Shown: in pieces, positions 14,692 through 22,584 of the stretch
Position numbering within the stretch: position 1 is the stretch's first letter
Layout of the letters: the number at the start of each line of letters is the position of its first letter
Assembly: GCA_910577165.1 (NCBI GenBank)
Contig: CAJTLX010000038.1
Location: 1-33,611 of the forward strand
Direction: 5' to 3'
Length of the DNA: 33,611 nucleotides
DNA from: an uncultured Lachnospiraceae bacterium
Lineage (GTDB): Bacteria; Bacillota; Clostridia; Lachnospirales; Lachnospiraceae
Program-made: the position numbers and the translations under genes
The notes under the pieces: generated by a model
Told to the model about the DNA's origin: nothing
Database searches by the model: none
Seen by the model: only the letters and a program-made list of their open reading frames with translations

Positions 14692-15873
14692 ATGGAGGCA
14701 ATAAAGCGGGAGGGAAAGCGGTTTTTGCTCAGCGGTATTCACTATATGCAGGCAAAGGCGGAGATGGTGCGCGTCTCGGCAGAACTAAAACGTTATAGTT
14801 TTGATGTGATACAAAATAAAACTCCTAAGAAAAAGCGTTCTATTTTGTTTTTAATTACGCGCATGGTGCGGTTTCACGGCGGACAGACTTCGCTTCTGCG
14901 GTTGGGAACAAAGCTTTCCGCGATGGGATTTGATGTCGGATATGCGGTGTATAAATCGCAGAGCAAAGAGGAGATGGCACTCTGTGCAAAGAGTAATTTA
15001 GCGGATTTTCATGGACATTTATTTACGATGGAAGATCTGTCCCGCATGATTTCCGGGGAGAAAAAATCGGCGGATCTTGTGGTTGCTTCCTCCTGGGATA
15101 CGGTATCTTTTGCAAAAAAATTGCCGGGTTACAAGATGTATTTTGTGCAGGATTATGAACCATATTTTTATCAATTTGGAGAAATTTTTCTTTTAGCAAA
15201 AAAGACCTATGAACAGGGGCTGCATATGGTAAGCCTTGGTGCGTGGAACAAAAAAATGATTGAGCGGGAATGCCATCCGGTCTCTGCGATCGATGTGATT
15301 GATTTCCCGTATGAGGCGGCGGAGTATCCGTTTCGGGAGAGAGATTTTTCAGTCTATCAGAGCAAAAAAACATTGCGCTTAGCCGTCTATCTAAAGTATT
15401 ATGGAAAGCGTCTGCCCTGTATTATACCAGATTTGCTCTGCAAATTAAAGAAACTGTTGGCGGAGAAGGGGATCGCACTTTCAGTGGATTATTTTGGTGA
15501 GGCGGAGAGCTTTCACGCGCTGGGCGGAAGAAATCTTGGTATGCTAGGCAAAGAGGAACTCAAAAATCTTTATTATAGCGCGGATTTCGGTATGGTAGCG
15601 TCACTGAGCAATATCTCGCTGGTTCCCTATGAGATGCTCTCGGCAGGGCTTCCGGTAATTGAGTTTGCGGACGGTACATTTTCCGAATTTTTTCCGGAGG
15701 GGAGTGCAACGCTTATCGGGCTTTCCGCGGAGGAACTCTGCGAAAAACTGATCGCGCTTTTGCGGCAGCCGGAGCGATTAAAACTTCAGCTTTCTTTTGC
15801 AAGGGCATATATGGATGGGCTTGGCTGGGAAAAAAGTGCAGCGCAGTTTGCAGAGATTATCAAAGGATTATAA
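14692..15873 (+). CDS. GT-B glycosyltransferase of a surface polymer operon (WsaF-like)
   Basis: This 393-residue enzyme starts at ATG 14692 behind an excellent AGGAGGAAGG. The N-terminal half holds FLITRMVRFHGGQTSLLRLG, a sugar-acceptor side glycine loop. It continues with DLVVASSWDTVSFAKKLPGY and MYFVQDYEPYFYQFGE; the last two are close to the WsaF-type rhamnosyltransferases of surface glycan clusters. The C-terminal half carries the nucleotide-sugar site SLVPYEMLSAGLPVIEF, an E-x7-E-like motif. It probably adds sugars, perhaps rhamnose, to the polymer exported by the adjacent transporter. Sugar specificity cannot be read from the sequence. Confidence 0.8.
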   Translation: MEAIKREGKRFLLSGIHYMQAKAEMVRVSAELKRYSFDVIQNKTPKKKRSILFLITRMVRFHGGQTSLLRLGTKLSAMGFDVGYAVYKSQSKEEMALCAKSNLADFHGHLFTMEDLSRMISGEKKSADLVVASSWDTVSFAKKLPGYKMYFVQDYEPYFYQFGEIFLLAKKTYEQGLHMVSLGAWNKKMIERECHPVSAIDVIDFPYEAAEYPFRERDFSVYQSKKTLRLAVYLKYYGKRLPCIIPDLLCKLKKLLAEKGIALSVDYFGEAESFHALGGRNLGMLGKEELKNLYYSADFGMVASLSNISLVPYEMLSAGLPVIEFADGTFSEFFPEGSATLIGLSAEELCEKLIALLRQPERLKLQLSFARAYMDGLGWEKSAAQFAEIIKGL

Positions 15874-15876
15874 AGT

Positions 15877-17040
15877 ATGCGTGAAACAATAAAAAAATTA
15901 ACACCGAAATTTTTGATACGGATTTATCAATTTGCGCGTTATCTGGGGATAACTGCGCTTTTTTTTGTCTGCCGAATTTTTCCGATCAAGAAAAATTTAG
16001 TGGTACTCTGCAATGTCTGGGGCTATGGGGACAATGCGAAATATGTTGGGGAGGAGCTTTGCAGGCGCATGGGAAAAAATAAAAAGATGGAACTTGTCTT
16101 TGTGACCAACCATCCGGAACAAGTACCAAAAAATCTTCCGATCCGTGCTCTTAAAACCAATTCTCCTTCTGCGATTTTCGCGCTTTCCCGCGCGGGAGTT
16201 TGGGTTGAGAATAACCGCAAGGAAGCCTATATTAAAAAGCGTCGCAAACAGTACTATATCCAGCTCTGGCACGGGGGAATCGCGCTGAAAAAGATTGAGG
16301 GCGACAGCGAGAATGTACTTGGAAAACCCTATATTCGCAGGGCGAAAAAGGATTCAGAAAATACGGATCTCTTTGTTTCAAATAGTACTTTTTGTACTGA
16401 AATGTATAAAAGGGCATTCTGGGCAAAGAGTGAGATCGTTGAGTGCGGAAGTCCGCGAAATGATTATTTTGTGCGGGCGGCAAGAGGGAGGCAGAAGAAA
16501 ACATCGGAGCGAAAAATCGCTATCTACGCTCCGACCTACCGGGGTGCGGGTAAGAATTACTGCGATTTTAATGCGGCTAGACTGCGCGAGGCACTGACAA
16601 AGCGTTTTGGCGGGGAGTGGGAAATCTTAGCGCGTATGCACCCGCTTGTGGCGGGAAAACAGGAATTTTCCCAAAAAGAAGGGATTGTGGATATCAGCGA
16701 TAAACCGGATCTCTATTCCTATCTGTATTTTGCAGATGTATTGATCACGGATTATTCTAATACGATGTTTGAATTTTCCATTGCAAAAAGACCCGTGTTT
16801 TTGTACGCCGATGATCTGAAAGTTTATCGCCGGGAAAGAGGGCTATATTTTGATTTTGAACGCCTTCCCTTCCCAAAAGCCTACACAAAGGAAGAACTCT
16901 ATACAGAGATTGAAGAGTATAAAATGGAAAATTATGTAAAAAAGCAGGAGGAATTTTTTCTTGCAGCGGGCTTAAAAGAGAGCGGCATGGCATCCGCCAC
17001 GGTTGCAAAGCGGATTGAACAAATTATCTTCCCTGATTGA
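15877..17040 (+). CDS. CDP-glycerol glycerophosphotransferase family protein (TagB/TagF type)
   Basis: This 387-residue protein starts three nt after the previous stop. An N-terminal hydrophobic segment (about 20-40) is membrane-associating. The conserved Glyphos_transf blocks are IQLWHGGIALKKI (catalytic His region), YAPTYRG, ILARMHPLV (HP motif) and DVLITDYSNTMFEFSIAKRPVFLY (DYS motif with Asn for the more common Ser). Such enzymes transfer glycerol-phosphate, or sometimes ribitol-phosphate, from a CDP donor to a growing wall polymer. No CDP-glycerol synthesis gene (tagD) is visible in the window. With the transporter and glycosyltransferase it indicates a phosphate-containing wall glycopolymer. 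Confidence 0.85.
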   Translation: MRETIKKLTPKFLIRIYQFARYLGITALFFVCRIFPIKKNLVVLCNVWGYGDNAKYVGEELCRRMGKNKKMELVFVTNHPEQVPKNLPIRALKTNSPSAIFALSRAGVWVENNRKEAYIKKRRKQYYIQLWHGGIALKKIEGDSENVLGKPYIRRAKKDSENTDLFVSNSTFCTEMYKRAFWAKSEIVECGSPRNDYFVRAARGRQKKTSERKIAIYAPTYRGAGKNYCDFNAARLREALTKRFGGEWEILARMHPLVAGKQEFSQKEGIVDISDKPDLYSYLYFADVLITDYSNTMFEFSIAKRPVFLYADDLKVYRRERGLYFDFERLPFPKAYTKEELYTEIEEYKMENYVKKQEEFFLAAGLKESGMASATVAKRIEQIIFPD

Positions 17041-17109
17041 TGGGGAAGCTGTAGTTTAACGGTAAACACAAAAACGACATTACAAATAGATCTTACTATA
17101 AATTTATCT

Positions 17110-17138
17110 TGCTTTTTTCCCTCTGTCGCGGTATGATA
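17110..17138 (+). promoter_or_regulatory. Promoter of the oligopeptide importer operon
   Basis: TTGCTT (17110-17115), a 17-nt spacer and TATGAT (17133-17138) place the start site near 17145, about 92 nt before the lipoprotein start codon. Confidence 0.65.
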
Positions 17139-17236
17139 GAAGCGCTGAAAAAACAGCATACAATTTCATAATGATGAGAGAATATTTCATGAAAAAATCA
17201 ACGGAAACGTGCGAGAGGCACGGGAAAGGAGCTTTG

Positions 17237-18820
17237 ATGAAAAAGCATGGAAAAATTCTGTTGGCACTGCTGCTTATCCTTGGGATCTCGGTATTTGCGG
17301 GGGGCTGCGGCAAAGATGAAAATTCTTCAGACGGTCAGGGGACGGAAGGCACGGATGGCAACACCGTGACCAAAGAACCCGTTGCTGGCGGTGAAATCAT
17401 TGTTGGAATTACCCAGGATCTAGACAGTCTTGACCCACACAAAGCACATGCGGCAGGAACTTTGGAAGTGATCTTTAATCTCTTTGAAGGCGTGGTAAAG
17501 CCGGATAAGGATGGAAATTTAGTTCCGGCGGTTGCAAGCGACGTTACGATTTCAGAGGACGGTATGACCTACACGTTTACTTTGCGTGAGGGAGTTAAGT
17601 TCCATAACGGCGCGCCTGTAACAGCGGAGGATGTCGTATATTCTTTAAAGCGCAGTGCAGGGTTGCTTGAGACTCTTGATCCGGAGGTGATCGTGACATC
17701 CGCGCTTTCTTGTATCTCGGATATCACCGCGTCAAAAGACGCATCCGGCAAAGATATTGTCATCGTAAGCCTGTCCACAGCCAACACCGAACTGCTCGGC
17801 TATCTTACGAGTGCGATTATCCCTAAAGATTATGAAAATCAGGCAGAGTCCCCGGTCGGCACAGGACCATTTAAATTTGTTTCCTACACGCCGCTTGGCA
17901 GTGTTGTGATGGAGAAAAATCCGGATTATTACGGGACTGCGCCGTATCTTGACAGAGTGACCTTCAAGATCTTTGCGGATACAAACACGGCGTTTATGGA
18001 GCTTTTAGGAGGGGGAATCGATGTGTTCCCGTACCTGACAAGTGAGCAGGCAAACCAGCTTACCGAAAATTATAATATAGAAAATGGTACGGCAAATCTT
18101 GTGCAGGCACTCTTTTTAAACAATGTGGAAAAACCATTTGACGATATTCGTGTGCGCCAGGCGATGTGCCATGCTATCGATAGGCAACAGATTCTTGATA
18201 TGGTAGCAGGCGGCAAGGGGACGTTGATCGGCTCAAATATGTTTGCGGGCTTCGCAAAATATTTTAATGCGGATATAGTAAATATGTATGAGTACGATAC
18301 AGAAAAGGCAAAAGAACTCTTGGCGGACGCAGGGTATCCGGACGGCTTTGAAATGACGATCACTGTGCCGAGCAATTACCAGTTCCATGTGGATACTGCC
18401 CAGGTGATTGTGGAGCAGTTAAAGCAAGTTGGCATCACGGCAAAGATTGAGTTGGTCGAGTGGGGTTCCTGGCTTGAGAATACTTACCGCGGCAGACAGT
18501 TCCAGACCACCATTGTCGGTTTGGATGCAAACCTTGCGCCGAGCGATGTATTAAAGCGTTACCGCTCCAGTGCAAGCAGCAATTTCCTCGGTTATGTCAA
18601 CGAGGAGTTTGACCGGATCTTCGCGCTTGCCGTAGCCGAGACGGACGATACAGCAAAGGTTTCGTATTATAAGCAGCTTCAGGAGATTCTGGCGAAGGAT
18701 GCGGCATCGGTCTACATCCAGGACCCGGCCTCCTATGTTGCCGTAAATAAAAAACTTTCGGGTTATACCTTCTACCCGCTGTACGTACAGGATATGTCAA
18801 AGATATATTATATAAAATAG
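17237..18820 (+). CDS. Oligopeptide/dipeptide ABC importer substrate-binding lipoprotein
   Basis: I place the start at ATG 17237 (527 residues), where AAAGGAG precedes a clean lipoprotein signal: MKKHGK, a Leu-rich core and FAGGC with the lipidated Cys24. An upstream ATG at 17171 would put 22 polar residues in front of the signal and is rejected. The body shows the SBP_bac_5 landmarks: a Ser/Gly/Thr linker, GGEIIVGITQDLDSLDPHKA, VKPDKDGNLVPAVAS, YTFTLREGVKFHNGAPVTAEDVVYSL, PVGTGPFKFVSY and the DDIRVRQAMCHAIDRQQIL helix. It captures peptides (or possibly nickel or other small ligands) outside the membrane for the permeases encoded next. Confidence 0.92.
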   Translation: MKKHGKILLALLLILGISVFAGGCGKDENSSDGQGTEGTDGNTVTKEPVAGGEIIVGITQDLDSLDPHKAHAAGTLEVIFNLFEGVVKPDKDGNLVPAVASDVTISEDGMTYTFTLREGVKFHNGAPVTAEDVVYSLKRSAGLLETLDPEVIVTSALSCISDITASKDASGKDIVIVSLSTANTELLGYLTSAIIPKDYENQAESPVGTGPFKFVSYTPLGSVVMEKNPDYYGTAPYLDRVTFKIFADTNTAFMELLGGGIDVFPYLTSEQANQLTENYNIENGTANLVQALFLNNVEKPFDDIRVRQAMCHAIDRQQILDMVAGGKGTLIGSNMFAGFAKYFNADIVNMYEYDTEKAKELLADAGYPDGFEMTITVPSNYQFHVDTAQVIVEQLKQVGITAKIELVEWGSWLENTYRGRQFQTTIVGLDANLAPSDVLKRYRSSASSNFLGYVNEEFDRIFALAVAETDDTAKVSYYKQLQEILAKDAASVYIQDPASYVAVNKKLSGYTFYPLYVQDMSKIYYIK

Positions 18821-18833
18821 AAAATGCGTTGAC

Positions 18834-18876
18834 AGTCCGGTTTTTATGCTTGGTTCTTGTTATCAAAGACCGGACT
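18834..18876 (+). promoter_or_regulatory. Intercistronic stem-loop between binding protein and permease genes
   Basis: AGTCCGGT (18834-18841) pairs perfectly with ACCGGACT (18869-18876) across a 27-nt loop, with no T-run after it. Such stems often stabilise the binding-protein mRNA or reduce downstream expression, which would fit the need for excess binding protein. Confidence 0.5.
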
Positions 18877-18896
18877 ATCCGGAAAGGAGGAAGGAT

Positions 18897-19838
18897 ATGC
18901 GGTATTATGTGAAAAAATTAATTTCTCTCATTATGGTATTGTTTCTGATTATGCTGCTGACCTTCATCGCTTTCCAGGTAATTCCAGGGGATGGCGCGCT
19001 CTCCCGCTTAGGGGTGGATGCGGAGCCGGAAGCGATAGAGGCACTGCGCGAATCCCTTGGATTAAATAAGAGTCTGCCGTCACGTTTTTTTAATTTTCTT
19101 AGCGGTGCAGTCCGCGGGGATTTTGGTATCTCGTACCATTACAGCAAGCCAGTCTCCGAACTTTTGGCGGCAAGATTTCCGGCGACAGTGGGACTTGCGG
19201 TGATTTCGATTTTAATGATCGTGATTATCTCTGTTCCGCTTGGACTTGTGTGCAGCAGGAAGGAGGGCGGCGTGGCGGACCGCATAATCACGCTGACAAC
19301 GCAGACACTGATGGCAGTGCCCTCGTTCTTTCTCGGAATTATCATTACATTGATTTTTGGGCTGGGATTAAGATGGTTTTCGCCCGGAGGATATATTGCT
19401 CCTGAGGAAAATTTTTCCAGTTACCTGCACTATATGATCTTTCCCGCTGTCGCCATCGCCATCCCAAAGATTGCAATGACAGTAAAGTTTTTAAAGACTT
19501 CTGTGCTGCGCGAACTAAAACTTGACTATGTGCGCACGGCGAGGAGCAAGGGGAATACAGAGCGCGCGATTCTCTGGCGGCATGTGCTAAAAAACGCGCT
19601 GGTTCCGGTGATCACATTTATGGGTATGGTGATTGCGGATGTGTTGGCGGGCAGTATTGTGGTGGAAAAGGTTTTTAATTTGCCGGGAGTGGGAAGACTT
19701 TTAATCACCGCGATCTCCAATCGGGATTACCCGGTGGTGGAGGCGGTCGTAGTCTATATTGCCTGTGTTGTGCTGTTTGTCAATTTTATTGTGGATCTGC
19801 TCTACCAGAAGGTGGATCCGCGTGTGCGGCTAAAATAA
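18897..19838 (+). CDS. Oligopeptide ABC importer permease, DppB/OppB type
   Basis: This 313-residue protein starts at ATG 18897, directly behind AAAGGAGGAAGG; an upstream ATG at 18846 falls inside the intercistronic stem-loop. It has the MRYYVKKLISLIMVLFLIML first helix, the GDGALSRLG and ESLGLNKSLPSRFFNFLSG segments of the DppB family and six helices. The EAA-loop region YVRTARSKGNTERAILWRHVLKNALVPVI contacts the ATPase. It forms one half of the translocation channel. Confidence 0.92.
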   Translation: MRYYVKKLISLIMVLFLIMLLTFIAFQVIPGDGALSRLGVDAEPEAIEALRESLGLNKSLPSRFFNFLSGAVRGDFGISYHYSKPVSELLAARFPATVGLAVISILMIVIISVPLGLVCSRKEGGVADRIITLTTQTLMAVPSFFLGIIITLIFGLGLRWFSPGGYIAPEENFSSYLHYMIFPAVAIAIPKIAMTVKFLKTSVLRELKLDYVRTARSKGNTERAILWRHVLKNALVPVITFMGMVIADVLAGSIVVEKVFNLPGVGRLLITAISNRDYPVVEAVVVYIACVVLFVNFIVDLLYQKVDPRVRLK

Positions 19839-19902
19839 GTTCGCACTCGCAGCATGACCGCAAAAGTGAAATATCAAAAATAAGAAGGGGAGATGCAGCG
19901 AT

Positions 19903-20730
19903 ATGAAAAAAAAGCGCGGTCAGGAAAATACGAAAAACTGGAGCTTGATTCTGGGGATTGTGCTGGTATCCGCCGTGCTGTTTTTTGTGTTGATCGGTCT
20001 GTTCTGGACACCCTATGAACCCACAGCGATAAGTGTGGCATTAAAGAATAAGCCGCCAAGTCTTTCCCATCCCTTTGGGACGGACTATATGGGGCGGGAT
20101 ATTTTAAGCCGCGTGATGCAGGGGGCAGGCACGACTTTTTTGATCAGTATTGTTACTGTGGCGATCGGGCTTATCTTCGGGACGTTTATCGGTGCCTTTA
20201 CCGGCTATTACGGCGGGGTAGTCGATGAGATTTTAATGCGTTTGAATGATACGCTGACTTCTTTTCCAAGTATTCTTTTGGCACTTGTCTTTGTCAGTGT
20301 GATAGGAAGCGGCAAATACAATATTATTATCGCGCTCGGCGTGATTTTTGTTCCAAGTTTTGCCCGCGTGGTGCGCAGTGAGTATATTGTACAGAAGGAA
20401 TTAGACTATGTGCGCAACGCAAAGCTTTTAGGAGCGAGTGATTTGCGTATTATGTTTGTGCATATCCTGCCAAATACTGTGCCGATCTTACTCTCCTCCA
20501 CTACGATCGGATTAAATAATGCGATCCTTGCGGAGGCGGGGATGAGTTATCTCTCGCTCGGCGTGCAGCCGCCCGACCCAAGTCTTGGGCGTATGCTCTC
20601 GGAGGCGCAGAGTTCCTCACTAAATGCGCCGTGGTCCGCGTTAGCACCGGGGCTAATGATTGTCTTTACGGTGCTTGGATTTAGTATGATCAGTGAGAAT
20701 ATTGGGAGGGGGGACGTGGGTGGAAAGTAA
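19903..20730 (+). CDS. Oligopeptide ABC importer permease, DppC/OppC type
   Basis: This 275-residue protein begins at ATG 19903 behind AAGGGGAG. Its features are a first helix after a short basic N-terminus, the DppC hallmark HPFGTDYMGRDILSRVMQGA, five further helices and the EAA loop YVRNAKLLGASDLRIMFVHILPN. The AGMSYLSLGVQPPDPSLGRM C-terminal block is also family-typical. It pairs with the DppB-type subunit. The last 11 nt overlap the ATPase gene, suggesting coupling. Confidence 0.92.
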   Translation: MKKKRGQENTKNWSLILGIVLVSAVLFFVLIGLFWTPYEPTAISVALKNKPPSLSHPFGTDYMGRDILSRVMQGAGTTFLISIVTVAIGLIFGTFIGAFTGYYGGVVDEILMRLNDTLTSFPSILLALVFVSVIGSGKYNIIIALGVIFVPSFARVVRSEYIVQKELDYVRNAKLLGASDLRIMFVHILPNTVPILLSSTTIGLNNAILAEAGMSYLSLGVQPPDPSLGRMLSEAQSSSLNAPWSALAPGLMIVFTVLGFSMISENIGRGDVGGK

Positions 20731-22297
20731 AAAGCATTTGCTCGAACTTTGCGATGTATCGATTGGATTTCCCGAAAAAGGAAAAGAGAAGAGCATTGTT
20801 ACAAGAGGGGTTTCTTTTTATGTGGAGGAGGGGGAAGCACTCGGCATTGTCGGGGAATCCGGTTCCGGAAAAAGTGTGAGTATGCTTGCCGCTGTCGGAC
20901 TGCTTGGAAATGGCGGCAGGATAGTAAATGGAACAATCCGGTTCTGGCGCGGGGAGGAAGTAATAAAACTAAACGCGCTGGGAGAAAAGGAATTAAATGA
21001 GGTGCGCGGCGATGAAATTTCCATGATTTTTCAGGAGCCCATGACCTCACTCAACCCCGTACTTCCCGTTGGAGCACAGGTGGAAGAGATGCTTAGACTT
21101 CACAGCGACTGTCCGAAAGAAGAGCGTAAAAGCCGGGTACTTTCCATGTTTTTAGAGGCGGGACTTACCGATGTGGAGGCTCTCTATGAGAAGTATCCGC
21201 ACCAGCTTTCCGGCGGAATGCGCCAGCGCGTTATGATTGCGATGGCGATGATCCTGCGCCCGAAACTTTTGATTGCGGATGAGCCGACCACAGCACTTGA
21301 TGTGACTGTGCAGGCAAAGATCCTGGCACTGCTAAAGAAATTTCAGACCGAATATAAAACGACAATTATTCTGATCTCCCATGATCTTGGCGTGATCCGC
21401 AATGTCTGTAGCCGTGCAGTTGTGATGTGTGAGGGCGAGGTGGTGGAGCAGGGGGAGGTAGAAACCCTGTTTGAATGCCCAAAGGAGGAATATACAAAAA
21501 GACTTCTGGCGGCGGCACTTGGAAAGGGGAGCGAGCTGAAAAAGGAGCAGAATATTACACAGGGAGAGGCGGTTGTGCGCGTGGAGAATTTCTCCGTATT
21601 CTACGAGGAGAAGGCGGCGGCATTGTTTCGCGCAAAAACAAAGAAAGAGGTAGTAAAGCAGGTTTCGTTTGAACTGTATGCCGGGGAGATTGTTGGGATT
21701 GTCGGGGAGTCAGGCTGTGGAAAATCGACACTTGCCAAGGCACTTGCGGGCTTAAATTCTTTGGTCGCGGGAAATTTTTATATTGATTGCAAACAGCCAC
21801 AGATGGTGTTTCAAGATCCCTACGGCAGTTTAAACCCCGCTAAAACGATCGGGTGGCTCTTGACTGAGCCGTTGCGCCTGCACCATGTCGGGACGAAAGA
21901 ACAACAGCGTGACGCGGTTTATGCAATGCTTGAAAAAGTGGGACTTTCAAGAGAGTACTATGACAGATATCCGGGCACACTCTCCGGCGGTCAGCGTCAG
22001 AGGGTGGCGATCGCGATGGCAATCATGTTAAAGCGCAGTTTTATTCTTTTGGATGAGCCGGTCTCCGCACTCGATGTAACGGTGCAGGAGCAGATCTTGG
22101 TGCTTTTGGTAAAGCTGCAAAAGGAGTTTGGATTGACCTACCTTTTTATCTCCCATGATATGAACGTGATTCATCGCATCTGCGACCGTGTTTTTGTAAT
22201 GTATCACGGGGAGATTGTTGAGAGCGGAGTAACGCATAGGGTCTTTGAAAAACCAGAACATCCCTACACAAGGGAATTACTGGGTGCCAGGGTATAA
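20720..22297 (+). CDS. Fused DppD-DppF oligopeptide importer ATPase (two nucleotide-binding domains)
   Basis: I place the start at GTG 20720, preceded by GGGAGGGGGG and overlapping dppC. The product is 525 residues with two complete ABC domains. Domain 1 (about 1-265) has GESGSGKSVSML, the signature LSGGMRQRVMIAMA and IADEPTTALDVTVQAKIL. Domain 2 (about 275-525) has GESGCGKSTLAKAL, LSGGQRQRVAIAMA and LLDEPVSALDVTVQEQIL. Both Walker B glutamates and both switch histidines (SHDLG, SHDMN) are intact. These are usually two separate genes; here one chain supplies both, fixing the 1:1 ratio. Gene order lipoprotein-B-C-DF makes a complete importer. Confidence 0.92.
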   Translation: MESKKHLLELCDVSIGFPEKGKEKSIVTRGVSFYVEEGEALGIVGESGSGKSVSMLAAVGLLGNGGRIVNGTIRFWRGEEVIKLNALGEKELNEVRGDEISMIFQEPMTSLNPVLPVGAQVEEMLRLHSDCPKEERKSRVLSMFLEAGLTDVEALYEKYPHQLSGGMRQRVMIAMAMILRPKLLIADEPTTALDVTVQAKILALLKKFQTEYKTTIILISHDLGVIRNVCSRAVVMCEGEVVEQGEVETLFECPKEEYTKRLLAAALGKGSELKKEQNITQGEAVVRVENFSVFYEEKAAALFRAKTKKEVVKQVSFELYAGEIVGIVGESGCGKSTLAKALAGLNSLVAGNFYIDCKQPQMVFQDPYGSLNPAKTIGWLLTEPLRLHHVGTKEQQRDAVYAMLEKVGLSREYYDRYPGTLSGGQRQRVAIAMAIMLKRSFILLDEPVSALDVTVQEQILVLLVKLQKEFGLTYLFISHDMNVIHRICDRVFVMYHGEIVESGVTHRVFEKPEHPYTRELLGARV

Positions 22298-22310
22298 CCT
22301 GGCTTTTTTT
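22286..22310 (+). terminator. Rho-independent terminator of the importer operon
   Basis: GCCAGG (22286-22291) pairs with CCTGGC (22298-22303) across a 6-nt loop and is followed by seven T. The stop codon TAA lies in the loop. Confidence 0.9.
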
Positions 22311-22487
22311 ATGCGCACAGACGCGGAGAGGAATTATGCAGCTGAGGTTGCCCGTGTCCGTGCGCAGCGAGATTATGTGCTTTGCACATAAGGAAAAAAC
22401 TTTTCTCTACTCGATTGTTCACTCAATTATTTTTAGAAAATTATAGTAGGAATATGTCGTAAAACAGCGCGCAGGTTGCGATTATCA
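22311..22487. other. Intergenic interval with two hairpins
   Basis: No gene is supported. GCGCACAGACGCGG (about 22314-22327) and CCGTGTCCGTGCGC (about 22352-22365) pair over 12 of 14 positions. TTATGTGC-TTT-GCACATAA (22373-22391) is a perfect 8-bp hairpin. Neither has a T-run. Confidence 0.45.
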
Positions 22488-22516
22488 TTGACAAGTGTTT
22501 TCTGATTTGTTAGAAT
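22488..22516 (+). promoter_or_regulatory. Promoter of the hydrogenase-like chemoreceptor gene
   Basis: A consensus TTGACA (22488-22493), a 17-nt spacer and TAGAAT (22511-22516) lie about 70 nt upstream of ATG 22585. Confidence 0.75.
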
Positions 22517-22584
22517 ATAAGCAAGTTGTAAGAATGGCCGAGAAAGGAAGGCCGTAGAATATTTGAGTGCAGAGGAGAAACATT

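Noticed and set aside
17046..17090. Stretch resembling a tRNA D-arm (CTGTAGTTTAACGGTAAAC)
   Set aside because: No acceptor stem, anticodon arm or T-arm can be formed around it; no GTTCNA T-loop is present downstream.
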